64,000 nt of DNA from Serilophus lunatus (lineage: Eukaryota; Chordata; Aves; Passeriformes; Eurylaimidae). Shown in pieces: positions 36,001 to 46,940 of the stretch. The notes under the pieces were generated by a model that did no database searches, was not told where the DNA came from, and worked only from the letters and a program-made list of their open reading frames with translations. Positions within the stretch are counted from its first letter, which is position 1; every line of letters starts with the position of its first letter. The translations under genes and the position numbers were made by a program. The stretch spans positions 352,595-416,594 of the forward strand of contig VXBA01005457.1 of assembly GCA_013399895.1 (NCBI GenBank). Reading direction: 5' to 3'.

Positions 36001-38561
36001 ATTCAAAATACTCTCTCACCTCTCCTTTCAAACTGGCTCAATATGTCCTTTGGGTACATGACACAACAACATTACTGTTAATTACATTAACTCATCTCAC
36101 ATAACGAGAATTAATGAGGATTCTGCCATTGTGGAAACAGCCAAGAGTGCAGCCCAACACTAAAGGCATCCTTAGCATTTTTCTATTGTTTGACAGTATT
36201 TTTATTTCATTTATTAACTTCATTAGGGGAAACATGGAACAAAAACACACACACAATTCACACAGACAGATCGCTTTTCCCCGTCTCTGATGATGAAGTT
36301 ACAACTTCATACAATATGAATATGTGAAATACAACCACTGCAGCTTCAAAAGGGTTATTTTCTCTGTCTGTTTCCCTGCCTAAAACCCTAATACAAACTT
36401 AAACATTTTTTGATTTTGACAGAGATATATTGCCATACAGCCCCAATCCATTACAAATGGAAATCAAGGCCAAGGCTGAGTGAGTTGACAGAGTTACTTA
36501 ATTCCTCAGTGACTAGTAATGACTATACCTATAAAAGTCTGATGACACCAGAAATGCTATGTCTGCAGTTATCCCTTTAGGGATGATGAGTTTAAGGTCT
36601 GCAGAAAGTAAAGTCCTTGAAGGCCATATGACTGTAAGACCACTTGAAGGATTTGTTAAAATCTTCCCTGAAATTCCTCTGTTATCCATGTCCTTATCCC
36701 ACAGCTTACACTTTGTCTAAGTGCTACCCTAAAACCATTAGGAATGATTTCATAAGTGCTGTGTAAACGATGAACATTTGTAATTACTGCCCACATGAAT
36801 GATAATAACAAATCAACTTTTTTTAAGTGCTTTAGGTCAGATTTGCTAAGTCTCCATTTAGCAAGTTTCTCATGATAAGGCTGTTCACTCCTTTCAAGAA
36901 GAGAGAGGCTGTGGGATATGTGTCAAAATGATAAGAGCAGCCTGTTTCCACAGTCTAGTATTTCAGGTTATACTTGCACTAATAATGAAATGGCTGGAAA
37001 AAAAAAATCTGAAAAGAAGCAAAGTAATTATGAAATATCTGTGCTGGAAGAGAAAGGACAACCAGTGGGATAGTGTTGTGGTCAAAAATAGGGTAGAACC
37101 AGCTCCTTAAGATTTGCCTAGAAAGTTGCTATAAAAGGGATGCTGGTTTTTTTCAGTGCTAATAACTGAGCCTACAGAGTCCTAAGTTACCTTGAGGGAG
37201 GAAATGAAGACTCTTTGTTTCTTGTTAAGTCAGCTGACGTTATTTAAGCAGCAGTTAAGGGGTTTAGCTTTTAATAATTTGAAGTAAAATGTTAGTTTAT
37301 ATTCAATCATATATTACATCCATCACTTTTCATATGGACACATTTCTTTCTAATTTTATTAGTAGAAACTGAAGATAATAATTTGATTTTTAGAAGCCAT
37401 GTACATGCAAAGGATAAATCAATAGTTAGGTGAAGTTCTGGTCTGGGTGTTCAAAAATACTGATCCAGAAACTTGTTAAATGCCCTTGTCCCCTTTACAG
37501 CTTATATTCCTGAGGGTCTTTTCCACGGAAAACAAATATCCTCAATAGGAGGAAAACGGAGCTGGGTGATGCATCTGCACAGAGTCAGAAGTGATGCACT
37601 GCAGTCCGTAACTTGGCAATAATTATTTTCCATTTTTCACTGGAAAAAAAATGCGTTTTTTTCCCCTTATCAACTCTGCCTGTTCAGATAACAATATTTT
37701 AAACGAAAAAGAAATCGAGGATTTGTGCTTTGATCAGCTGTAATTTTATCTGTACCTGCAGCATCTCAAGTACTGTTTTCTCCTAAATCCTTCAGGAATT
37801 TTCAGTGACTTGAAGTGACTCACTAAATTCTTGAGAAGGCATCAGCCCATGCAGCAGGTTTCAATACACTGATTTTTAGTTATTACGTACTTGAATGGTT
37901 TCTGAACTGAGAGAAAGTCATGCGTGGTTACAAAAGAACTGAAGCACACGATAAGGAGAGCAGATGTTGCTGTGACCAGGGCTCAGAGCCCTAATTGCCA
38001 GCTGGCATGTTTTTCTTTATCTGTTGGAGATATTGACTTGCCAGGATGAAATGTGAAGTTCTCCTGAACTCTGGAAATACTGTGTAGCTCATCACTTCCT
38101 GTGTAGTGAAATGCTAATTATAAATGCCATTCCTCATTATCTATGGAACACTGATAGATACTTGCTAATCTGAAAACTCAGATCCAGACTCAGGAATGAC
38201 AATATCCTGGTTTTCTTCCACTTCTTCAGGCAGCTCTTGAGATAGCTTCCTGAGGTTAAACCACCTAGGCATTAGTGGCATCAGGAATATTTCTTTTCTG
38301 GTCAGGAATGAGCTTGAAACACTGTGGCAGTTTTGTGCAAACCAGATTTATATGCCAGCATCTCCAGAAGTTTTCTATGGATGCAAAAATGGCATTACTG
38401 AGCATTTGATTTTAAAATTAATTGGTTTTAAAATTAATTTTACAGCCACAGATTTCTGGACCTGCAAGAAAAATCCAGAGATCTGTCTCAGATCAGGAAA
38501 TCTAAGTCACATGGAAGCAGGATAATGATCTTCATCTATTGTAAAGATTAATTGAAGGTAA
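33093..38561. other. AT-rich intergenic DNA with simple repeats
   Basis: No gene was recognised. A (CAAAA)n tract lies at 34113-34141, a short CA run near 36245-36255, and a 14-bp direct repeat ttttaaaattaatt at 38410-38423 and 38426-38439. Open frames are short and unrecognised. Confidence 0.6.
34113..34141 (+). repeat. (CAAAA)n simple repeat
   Basis: About four CAAAA units inside a longer A-rich tract, followed by ccccc. Confidence 0.8.
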
Positions 38562-38963
38562 GATGTCAGAACTGAGAGTAACAGCCCCTTTGAACAATTT
38601 GCAACCACCAGCAAGGACCCTACAGGCAAGGAGGATATAAGAGCCCTATCATGGGGATTTCTTAAAGGTGCACTGAACAGTTCTGCTGTAGAAGATGAAT
38701 TGATTGTTAACCTGGAAGCAAATGGAGCATTTATTACTGTTAAACTGAACACAGGTGCCAACACCAGCATGGTGCCACAGAATGTAATAACAGCCCTGAG
38801 AGAAAGCAGGGTGCAGAAAACAGCTGGTTCATGCTGGAAGGAAACCCCTGCTTGCTGTTCTTCAGGAGGCTATGAAAGGATGTGGATGGACAATCCTTTG
38901 CTGGAAGATGAAACAGATTACATCTACCCAAAGACTGAACCCTTTCGTTCCTGTCTAATTTGA
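38562..38963 (+). pseudogene. Retropepsin-like fragment of a retroelement (decayed)
   Basis: An open frame of 134 codons with no in-frame stop from 38562 (after TAA at 38559) and no usual ATG start. Its middle part reads ITVKLNTGANTSMVP. This fits the aspartic-protease signature of LTR retrotransposons and retroviruses (two hydrophobics, D-T/S-G-A/S, then an S/T and a small hydrophobic residue), except that the catalytic Asp position is Asn (codon 38748-38750; TGA follows to 38759). Upstream, GFLKGALNSSAVED and LIVNLEANGAF resemble the run-in to Ty3/gypsy-type proteases. About 47 residues downstream DNPLLED (from 38889) could be a remnant of the hydrophobic LLG segment that normally ends the protease core. 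No reverse transcriptase, integrase or LTR was seen beside it. The Asn would abolish proteolysis if this is a retropepsin, so a decayed fragment is the best reading. The assignment rests on one motif read by eye; chance is possible. Confidence 0.4.
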
Positions 38964-39024
38964 TGAAGATTTAGAAATTTGGTCTTTTCTATGCGATGTG
39001 AGTAATTTCTTGCTTTGAATGTAT

Positions 39025-39078
39025 AATTGAGCTAGGTGACATCCAGAGCTCCCTTCCAACTTAAATTGTTCCGTGATT
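39025..39078 (+). mobile_element. CR1: CR1 LINE 3' tail fragment
   Basis: A short plus-strand tail: aggtgacatccagagctccc, then ttccaacttaaattgttccg and tgatttta. It fits the CR1 tail pattern gaggtnncntccagagntcccttccaacc...tctgtgattct. It is diverged and short. Confidence 0.65.
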
Positions 39079-41772
39079 TTATACTTATGTACAGGTAGGT
39101 GTTCCTTGTCAAGCATTTTTCTTCTTTTGATGCGTCAGTGAGGCTCTGCCTGAAGCCTTTTGCAAGAGAGCAGCCATTTGTGTACCATCAGCATCCCTAA
39201 AGAGAGAAGGCTGCCATGTGGGTTCAGTTTGGTACCTAAAATACCTCTCTGGAAAAGACAGTTGTGTTTTGCGATGTATGATCACAGCTGCCATAAGTGA
39301 TTCTTTGGTTTGTGAGGAAAAGCCATCACTACAAATAGAAGAACGTGAGAAAACTTAAAATAGTTTTGTAAGTTGACTTTATAGTAACTACGCTGTTCCA
39401 AAGAGGACATGCATATCTAGGGCTGCTTTCAGGTACAAATACTTCTGGTTTTCAATGTAATGGAAGCCTTGGAATGGTATTTGTACACAAGCATAGAAAA
39501 CTCTTGAAAAAGTTTAAATGCATATTAGCCTGATTAGGACAAACAAAATATTATCTAGCAGTCAGCAGCTGAGATAGGAGAAGAAATTGTGAGAGCCATA
39601 GCTGAGGGTGAAATCCTGAACAAAATAACTAAGGCTTTTAGTGCAAGATTAGCAAGCTAGCTTCTTCCTAGACTCCATTATAAAGAGATTGCAGGGTGTT
39701 TATTGCTACAAATGATGTGCTTAGAGACACTAGATAGAAGCCTGTAATCCAGAACAAAATGTAATGTGGAAAAGGGCATGCAAAAATGCTGTAAGTAGCT
39801 TCATGCCAGTTTATAGATATTTACAAGCCTGAAAAATTTCAGCTCAATGCATCATCCTATACACAGGTGTATTGGAATTATGTACTGTTCATAAAACAAC
39901 AGAAATACAGTCATGTCATTCCCCCTCCCCCATATTGATATTATAACAAAATATTAGTAAAGAATTTATAAAGGTTAATTGAAGATGTCCTGTACATCTC
40001 TAGGGATGGTGGCCGACAGCCATTTCAATTAATTTTGCAGAAACAGACATTCTATGACAGATTTCTCAGGTCCAGCAGGGAATTTCTGTACAAAGAAAAC
40101 AGCAAACCAAGCCAGGTATCTACTAAGACCTACAGCCTGCCCTAAGTCAGGCAGAGAAGGGCCTTGGGCACTCATTCGATTAGTGGAGAAATAGAGGGAC
40201 TTTCTAGGGTGACTCTCTTTTGCTTAGAGAAGAATTCCAACCAGGGCTGGAACTCAGTTGTCTGTCAAAATTCATGTCTTCATAAAATGCCAGTGGAAAA
40301 CTCATACTCACTTTCTTACCCTTCCTGACCTGATCTCTTCCCCAGCAGGAGGATGATTACCAAGGTAATCCCTAGAGGATGATTACCTTGATGGACAGGG
40401 TATGGGCTGTCTCTTTTACACCTATTGAATATTTAACCACTTTTACAAAGCTCCAATAAGACTAAAAGATGGAAAACAAGTGACTGGTATCAAGGGCTGG
40501 CAATTACTGCCCTTATCAGGTATGGCAGAAAGGAGGTCATTGTTTCTAACCTGGGAAATATCTAATTGTTCATAAAGCAGAGCATTGATCCTGTTGAGGT
40601 CAACGATCCAGATGAGAGAATTCATAATCCATTAGATAAAATGTTCTTGTTTCTGAAATTGGAGCAATATACTACCTCAGTTCTATTTCATATCAGTCTT
40701 TTTATCCTCTTGCATGACTGGTTCTGTAGGAGGTAATGTAACAGCCAGCCATGGCATCATATAAAAACACAGGGATATACGTACACCCACAAGCATGTAT
40801 GGCTTCACAAAGCTCAGTCCTTAGAGAACATTCATCTTACTTAACTAGGAGAGATAAATTTTGTTATTTCTGTTGATTTTTTTTTCACAGAAACCAAGTC
40901 ATTAGTTAAATGGTAGCCTGGGTTTATAATCCTAAGGAAATGGCTTGTTCAGCATTTATGGATGATGATCCTGGCACCCCACATGTGAAGTAGCCTGGTT
41001 ATCATTTGTACCTTATACCACTTCATGTTTTCTTTGCTATACCTATATCTGGATGAAGAAAAAAATTCGATTGATTGAGAAAACTTAGCTGACACTCTAA
41101 AATAAAATTCAACATCCTGTACAAACATTTCATTGATTTGAAAACCCATTTTACAGCATTTTGGATTTTGCCACTAGGTAACATTATTCTTGTTTCACTG
41201 CATGCATATTTCCTTCCTGCTCATAGTGTTGTGCCCTTTTTTCTATTGCTTGTGCAATTTAAGTAACACAGAAAATGGAGTAAAAATTAAAATTTATGGA
41301 AAGAAGTAATAGAAATGCATTGATCTAACAGAGAAATCTTTGCAATCCCAATAACTTGTTCATTTCCTGCAGAGAGAACTGTAGGAAAAGTGAAATGCTC
41401 GATGAAGGAGAATAAATAAGTTTGTCTTGGCACCATAGATCTCTAGAGTCATCTTTTTGAAGAAAAAGAAGTGAAACTTTAACTCTTAGTGCATTTAACA
41501 ATGGATTCTTGTACTGTATATAGAAATGAATTGAGGACATTAAAACAGCATTTCCTCTTTCATTTCCTCCACCTTTTGCTCCCTGTGAAGCCTCTTCAAG
41601 GCAGCCAAAGACTTGCTTCATTTCAGGGAACATATGATTTTCTTTTTTCCTTAATCCAACCTCTGAGTATGTTTAATAATACCTTTCATTTTTGGAGCAT
41701 CTTTTCTGAGCATAGTAGCTCTTCTCTCGACTGAATCCAAACTTTGGTCCTTCTGTGATTTTTCATTTCTGC
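39079..41772. other. AT-rich intergenic DNA
   Basis: No gene was recognised. A perfect 10-bp inverted repeat (caaggtaatc at 40361-40370 and gattaccttg at 40381-40390) sits within a local direct repeat gaggatgattacc (40349-40361 and 40375-40387). Confidence 0.6.
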
Positions 41773-42113
41773 AATCACAGAATAGATTCACAGAATGGTT
41801 TGGGTCGGAAGGGACCTTAAAGACCATCTAGGGACACCTTCCACTAGACCAGGTTGCTCAAAGCCCCATCCAACCTGGCTTTGGACACTTCTAGGGATGA
41901 GCACCAACAGTTTCTCTTGGCAACATGTGGCGATGCCTCATCATGCTCATAAGAAAGTTTTTCTTCAGATTTTCTTCCTAATATCAAATCTAACTCTACC
42001 CTCTTTCAATGTATAGCCATTGCTCCTAGTCCTGTCACTACATGCCCTGTAAAAAGTCCCTCCACCCACTGTGCCCTTCACACCCACTACAGAGGTCCTC
42101 AGAGTCTCATTCT
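41773..42113 (-). mobile_element. CR1: CR1 LINE fragment (3' end)
   Basis: A reverse-complement CR1 of about 340 bp. It opens with aatcacagaatagattcaca and gaatggtttgggtcggaagg, followed by ccttccactagaccaggttg, agccccatccaacctggctt, tttcttcctaatatcaaatc and ctcctagtcctgtcactaca. The part beyond about 42060 is more diverged, so the right edge is approximate. Stops and substitutions show it is not coding. Confidence 0.9.
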
Positions 42114-43012
42114 TAGTGTTTGCCTTTGTTGCTTTATCTCAAGAGTAGTTTTACTCTGTATTTTAAATAGGAATATTGTGTCAATGTGGAGAGACTGTAC
42201 ATCTCCATCAACAAGCTTTGGTAATCACCTTCATTTACCCACCTGACTCAGTTCTTTCACCTGTAGCATCGCTGTGACTTCCCACTCCTCTGTATTCCAG
42301 TGATGAGATCATCCAGACATACAAAGGTCTGCAAGTCCTGGCCTGAGCTCTGACAACAATGCAAGTTTTGAGTGACTCCTCTTCAGCTCTTTAGCTTGAA
42401 GTCTGGATTCTCCATGAATTTGGCAGGCCCCTGCATTTTCACAAGGAGACATTTCAAAAATGGGAATATTTGCAAGGCAGACAAAAGCTGAGGGTGCGAT
42501 GGCAGAAGGACTCAAAGGAAAAGTGGAAGGACTGATTAGACCTCCTGAGCCCTGGAATTCCCTGTCAGGAGAGACACAGGATTCAATGGATCACAAAGCT
42601 GGGCATTGTCTAGGGCAAAGATTAAAACAAGGTGACTTAGAAACCAAGCTAAGAAAGAATACAACATAAGTAACTTTTAATCAGACTATGTCTGACTCTT
42701 CTGATGTTGTTACTTAATTCCATTTTATGGAAAACCCCACAAAATGAGGCGCATCGACAAAAGCAGAATTTTACACTGTTTCCTGATGAGTATTTGAAAC
42801 ATAATTAATTTCAAAAAAAACAGAGTTGAAGTCTGCTCTTGCTTCAATTTATCATTAAAGAATATGCTGGAGATTCAAATTTGAGGTGGTCTAACCCATG
42901 GGGCCTAAAGGCTACAATTTAGGTGAACCAAGCTGACTTTGGTGTTGCTGGAATGACTCAAACTAAAAAGTCTCAAACTAAATGCTTTCATGTTGTGTTT
43001 GCAGTGTAAATA

Positions 43013-43118
43013 TTAAAAAAAAAGACCAAACAAACAAACAAAAAAAGAACAAACCAAAAAAACCCCAAACCAATAAACAAACACCAAAAAACCAAACCCA
43101 CAACAAAAACACAACCCA
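43013..43118 (+). repeat. A/C-rich simple repeat (CAAA-like)
   Basis: About 105 bases almost wholly of A and C on this strand, in irregular CAAA, CCAAA and CAACAAA units. It may have grown from a retroposon A-tail, but no body is recognisable upstream. Confidence 0.85.
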
Positions 43119-46100
43119 AGATTCAGAATGTTTCCAACTCATTTGCTGAAGAAACACAAACACAGAAAGGGCACAGAAATATGAAGATCAAAGAAAAAAA
43201 ATATATTCATCTATTTCCCATCAGCTGCATGTTCTCATCCCTGACTATTGAGCAGGAAAAGTGGTGTGGGATTTTTTTTTTTAAGGTTTCATATTTCAGA
43301 TACTGTTTTACTTTAATTCCAAAAGCACCCTGTGAAAAAATAAGAGAGTGCCAAAAGGAGAGCTGGAAAGGCAGTAAGCAAGTCACCTGGTAATTAATGC
43401 AGGGATTTACCTTAAAATACAGGAAGCACAATTTGAAGTCCGCCTTCCAAATCAGGCAGAGCATGGATGAGAAGCTATCTGGGGGGGGCAGGGATGACTC
43501 CCAGAGGTTACATATGAGATTTTTTTCCCCAGTGTGCTGGTCATTTCACTGCCTTTTCTTCCACTACCATCAAAACCCCATAACAAAGGGAAAAGGGACT
43601 TGACTCTTCGCACAAGCAGAGAATGGGTTTACGGGGTCGGTTTTGAACAGATTCCTTCAAGCATGTGGGCAGTGAAGAGAAATGCACGAGCTATAGGAAC
43701 CTCTGCAAGCTCCAGGAATAATGAAATTTAAAGACCTACTTGGGTTTGTCAAGACTGATTCTCAGGTTTTGGTATATAGAAGTCAATGGTGAATATCCTG
43801 ACTCACCATTTCTTTGGCTACATCCACTCTGACACTAATGGGAACATGATTTCATTTCTAGACTTTACAGTGAGAGGGAAGCAACAATGAGGATGACTGT
43901 TCCCCATCTGCAGACACTCATCTTTTTATAATAGCTTCATTCATCTTTCTACATAGGTCATCTGGTTTGTGCATTTCTTAAAATTCCCAGGATTTGGGGG
44001 AGGAGGGGACTGAAGGAAAAAGGTTTCATAAGGGAACTCATATTCCATAAAGAACAAGTCCTTTGAGAAGCTGTTGGATGGCTTTGACCATTCATGCTAT
44101 AACATCTTTAATTCAAATCCTATGCTAGATTTAGATGATGGTGCTTCAACAACTCAATCCTGTTCATTTGCTCCTTTTCAGTTTAAGTCAGCGTTTATTA
44201 TGACTTTCCTGATCATATTATGTGCATGTCACTGTTCATGTTTTACAACAGTTTAGCAGAAAAAAAAAAACAACCAATGTTTACAGTAGGTTAAGAAAGT
44301 GTTATTTCCAGTCTGTAAGTGGCTTCATGCGTGGCTGCTCCCTGATTGTTAAGTTGCTCTTGAAAATAATTGCATAATCCCCGTGTTATTTCATTGCTAT
44401 TGACACACCATGCCGTAGATTGGCTAGTTGCTTTCTGTCATGGACATGTCACTCGAGTGACCTTAATCCCATTAAGAATATATTCTGAAGTGTGCTGCAA
44501 ACACTGTTAAAGCCCCTTTATGAAGTCAGGTCCCTTTAGAGCACTGTGATTATGGTCTGCTTTGCCATATTGTGTCACCTTGCAGGGTTCACTAATATGA
44601 GGTCCTCGTAGTGCTCTCTCTTCATTTTTATTGTAATAGCACAAGGTTCAGCAGTATGTTTGGAGAAATAATACCTCCAGCCACTGGGGATGGCCATGAC
44701 CCAGCCAACATCCCAAGGATCTTAGAGCTGTGGCTGGGAGCAGTGTTGATGTTGCTGACCACTGTGATGGACTATTCCCATTAGAGGCCACTCCAGCTGG
44801 ATGCAATTTAAAGGAGCCCTGAGGGGGTGCTCTAAACTTACAGCTCCTGCAATTCTGAGGGATAAAAAAGCAGAAAAGGTGGTTCGAAGCCATATGTTTC
44901 TCAGCTGTCCCCCCATCCCCCATCACTCCTCAGCGTGCCAGGCACATACTCCCACAACCCACAAGCCAAGCTTTGACACAGACAAAAACTTGGCTGAGCA
45001 TGGGAAAAAAAGACTGTACCTGCTGAGTAAAATCTCCGGATCACCTACAGCCACACCTCGGCAGTAAAACAGAGTATGCAAATGCCACATGATTCTTCCA
45101 GAGTCCAGGAAAACACAGTTGTACAAACCAAACATTTCTTAATATTGGGTTCAAACGACTAGGCAGAAGGAAAGTGAGTGTTAAAACAGATTGTATTTAT
45201 TTAATTTAGCATAAAAGCAGAGCAGCATTAGGCATGGCTAAGTTACACTTTTCAGAGCACTGTAGCTTTCATGAAGGGGACAAGGCTTCTTTTAAAGGCT
45301 CCAACTAGCTAGAAATGAGGTGCATGACGCCAATTTTTTTGCTTTTGGAGATGAAACTAGCTGCTGTCATGAGCTGATGAAAAGCAATGTTTAAACCCCT
45401 TGCTTCAACAGACCAGGACCATCTCCCAGCAGGCCTGCCTCTGCTGATCTCCTTTCAAAGCTTTCTGGCTTTTTTATAAAAACAGCTGACAAAGATGTGC
45501 TGCCTGCTTGCATTTTGTATTATTCCAGTAATTATTTGTATTATTAAATTCTGTTTGAGAATTGTCAACAGCAGCACAAAGTTTTTATTCATCAAGTTAG
45601 ACTTTTCTTCATTTAAAGATTTCAAAATTGACAGCCTCATTTTCTTCAGTGAAAGCAACAAACTTTCACAAACCCCAGGACAGAAGAATGCTTCTCTGAT
45701 AAAAACAATATCCACACACACATATTGAAATCATATTTCCATACCTTATATTCTAGACTAAAGCTTCACATTAAGTTTATAACCCCCACCTGCAAAATTC
45801 TTAACCTGCCTTTAAAGACAAATTTAGGAAAAAAGGAAGAAGGGAATGGAAAATAAGGACAAATAAGTTTCTTGGTAGAATTGCAACACACTGATTGACA
45901 ACAAAATGGAATCCTCCAAGTATCCTGGGTTGTTGTTCTGCTATTGCATTATTTTTATAGTATGCATTTCATGACACTTGTGTTATTTGATGTTGGCATG
46001 AATAGTCAAAGAGGAAATAAGAAGACAAGCTCCTCAAGCACATTACAGTTTCTTCATTTCTGTTTTTTAAATGGACATGCTTAAAGAACACGTGTAAAAG

Positions 46101-46900
46101 GACAACTCTTTTCTTTCTTTTTTTTCAAATGTTCTCTTATAGAGCTCTGAAGTCTCAAATATACATGGTTTGGTGTCATTATTTCTGTAAAACCCTAGAT
46201 CACCTAACATTGTTCATTGGAAAAAAATTACAAAAGGCAAAAGCTGCCTGCAAAGCATCTGTTGACCTGTATTTGTTCAATAAATGCCCCAGACATAGGC
46301 ACAATGCTCCTATGTCTTAAAATGCATGCAGTTCAATACCATAGGCTGACAAAATGTAAATATAAATTGACTTAATGAATTTATTTTGACTCAGATGCAT
46401 AAGATTTGGCTTGTTGTGCACCTACCATTAGGAAGTAATGGAAACGATGAGAACATGTATCACCCAACACTCATCATCTTGAAAATTCACAACTATATGC
46501 TAAAGTGATGTCAAACTTTGACCAAGTTTCAACTGAATAGACGCCAATGAATGGTTTTGAGCAGAAGCCATGTAAAACTCAGTGGTTTAGACTGAATTTG
46601 GAGGGTCACCAAAAGCATAACAATATCTTAACCAGTAATAATTTAAGTGAAGCCAATGAAGTTCCACCCTTGTAAGGTGGAGTATTGAAATCCAAGCGAA
46701 GGGTGATGAATGTCTACAGGGTAAAAAAGCAGAAGGAGACACAACCCTTCTGTTTCCATAGGCAAACACAGCAAAGCCTGGGTAGCTTTGCTGGGGAGTT
46801 ACTGCTTTCATCTGTCAACAAGCTCCTTATTTACTCCTCACTTCCATTCATCTCCACTTTCCTAATAGGAGCTTTATGGAAAAGTTTTAGGAAGTGTCAG

Positions 46901-46940
46901 GATAAGATGTGTTCTCACAAGATAAGAGGTGTTCTTACAA
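46901..46940 (+). repeat. 20-bp tandem duplication
   Basis: gataagatgtgttctcacaa is followed directly by gataagaggtgttcttacaa, two units with two mismatches. A small local duplication. Confidence 0.85.

Noticed and set aside
38400..38520. Possible zinc-knuckle Cys residues upstream of the protease-like frame
   Set aside because: The Cys spacing does not fit CX2CX4HX4C, and stops separate it from the protease-like frame.
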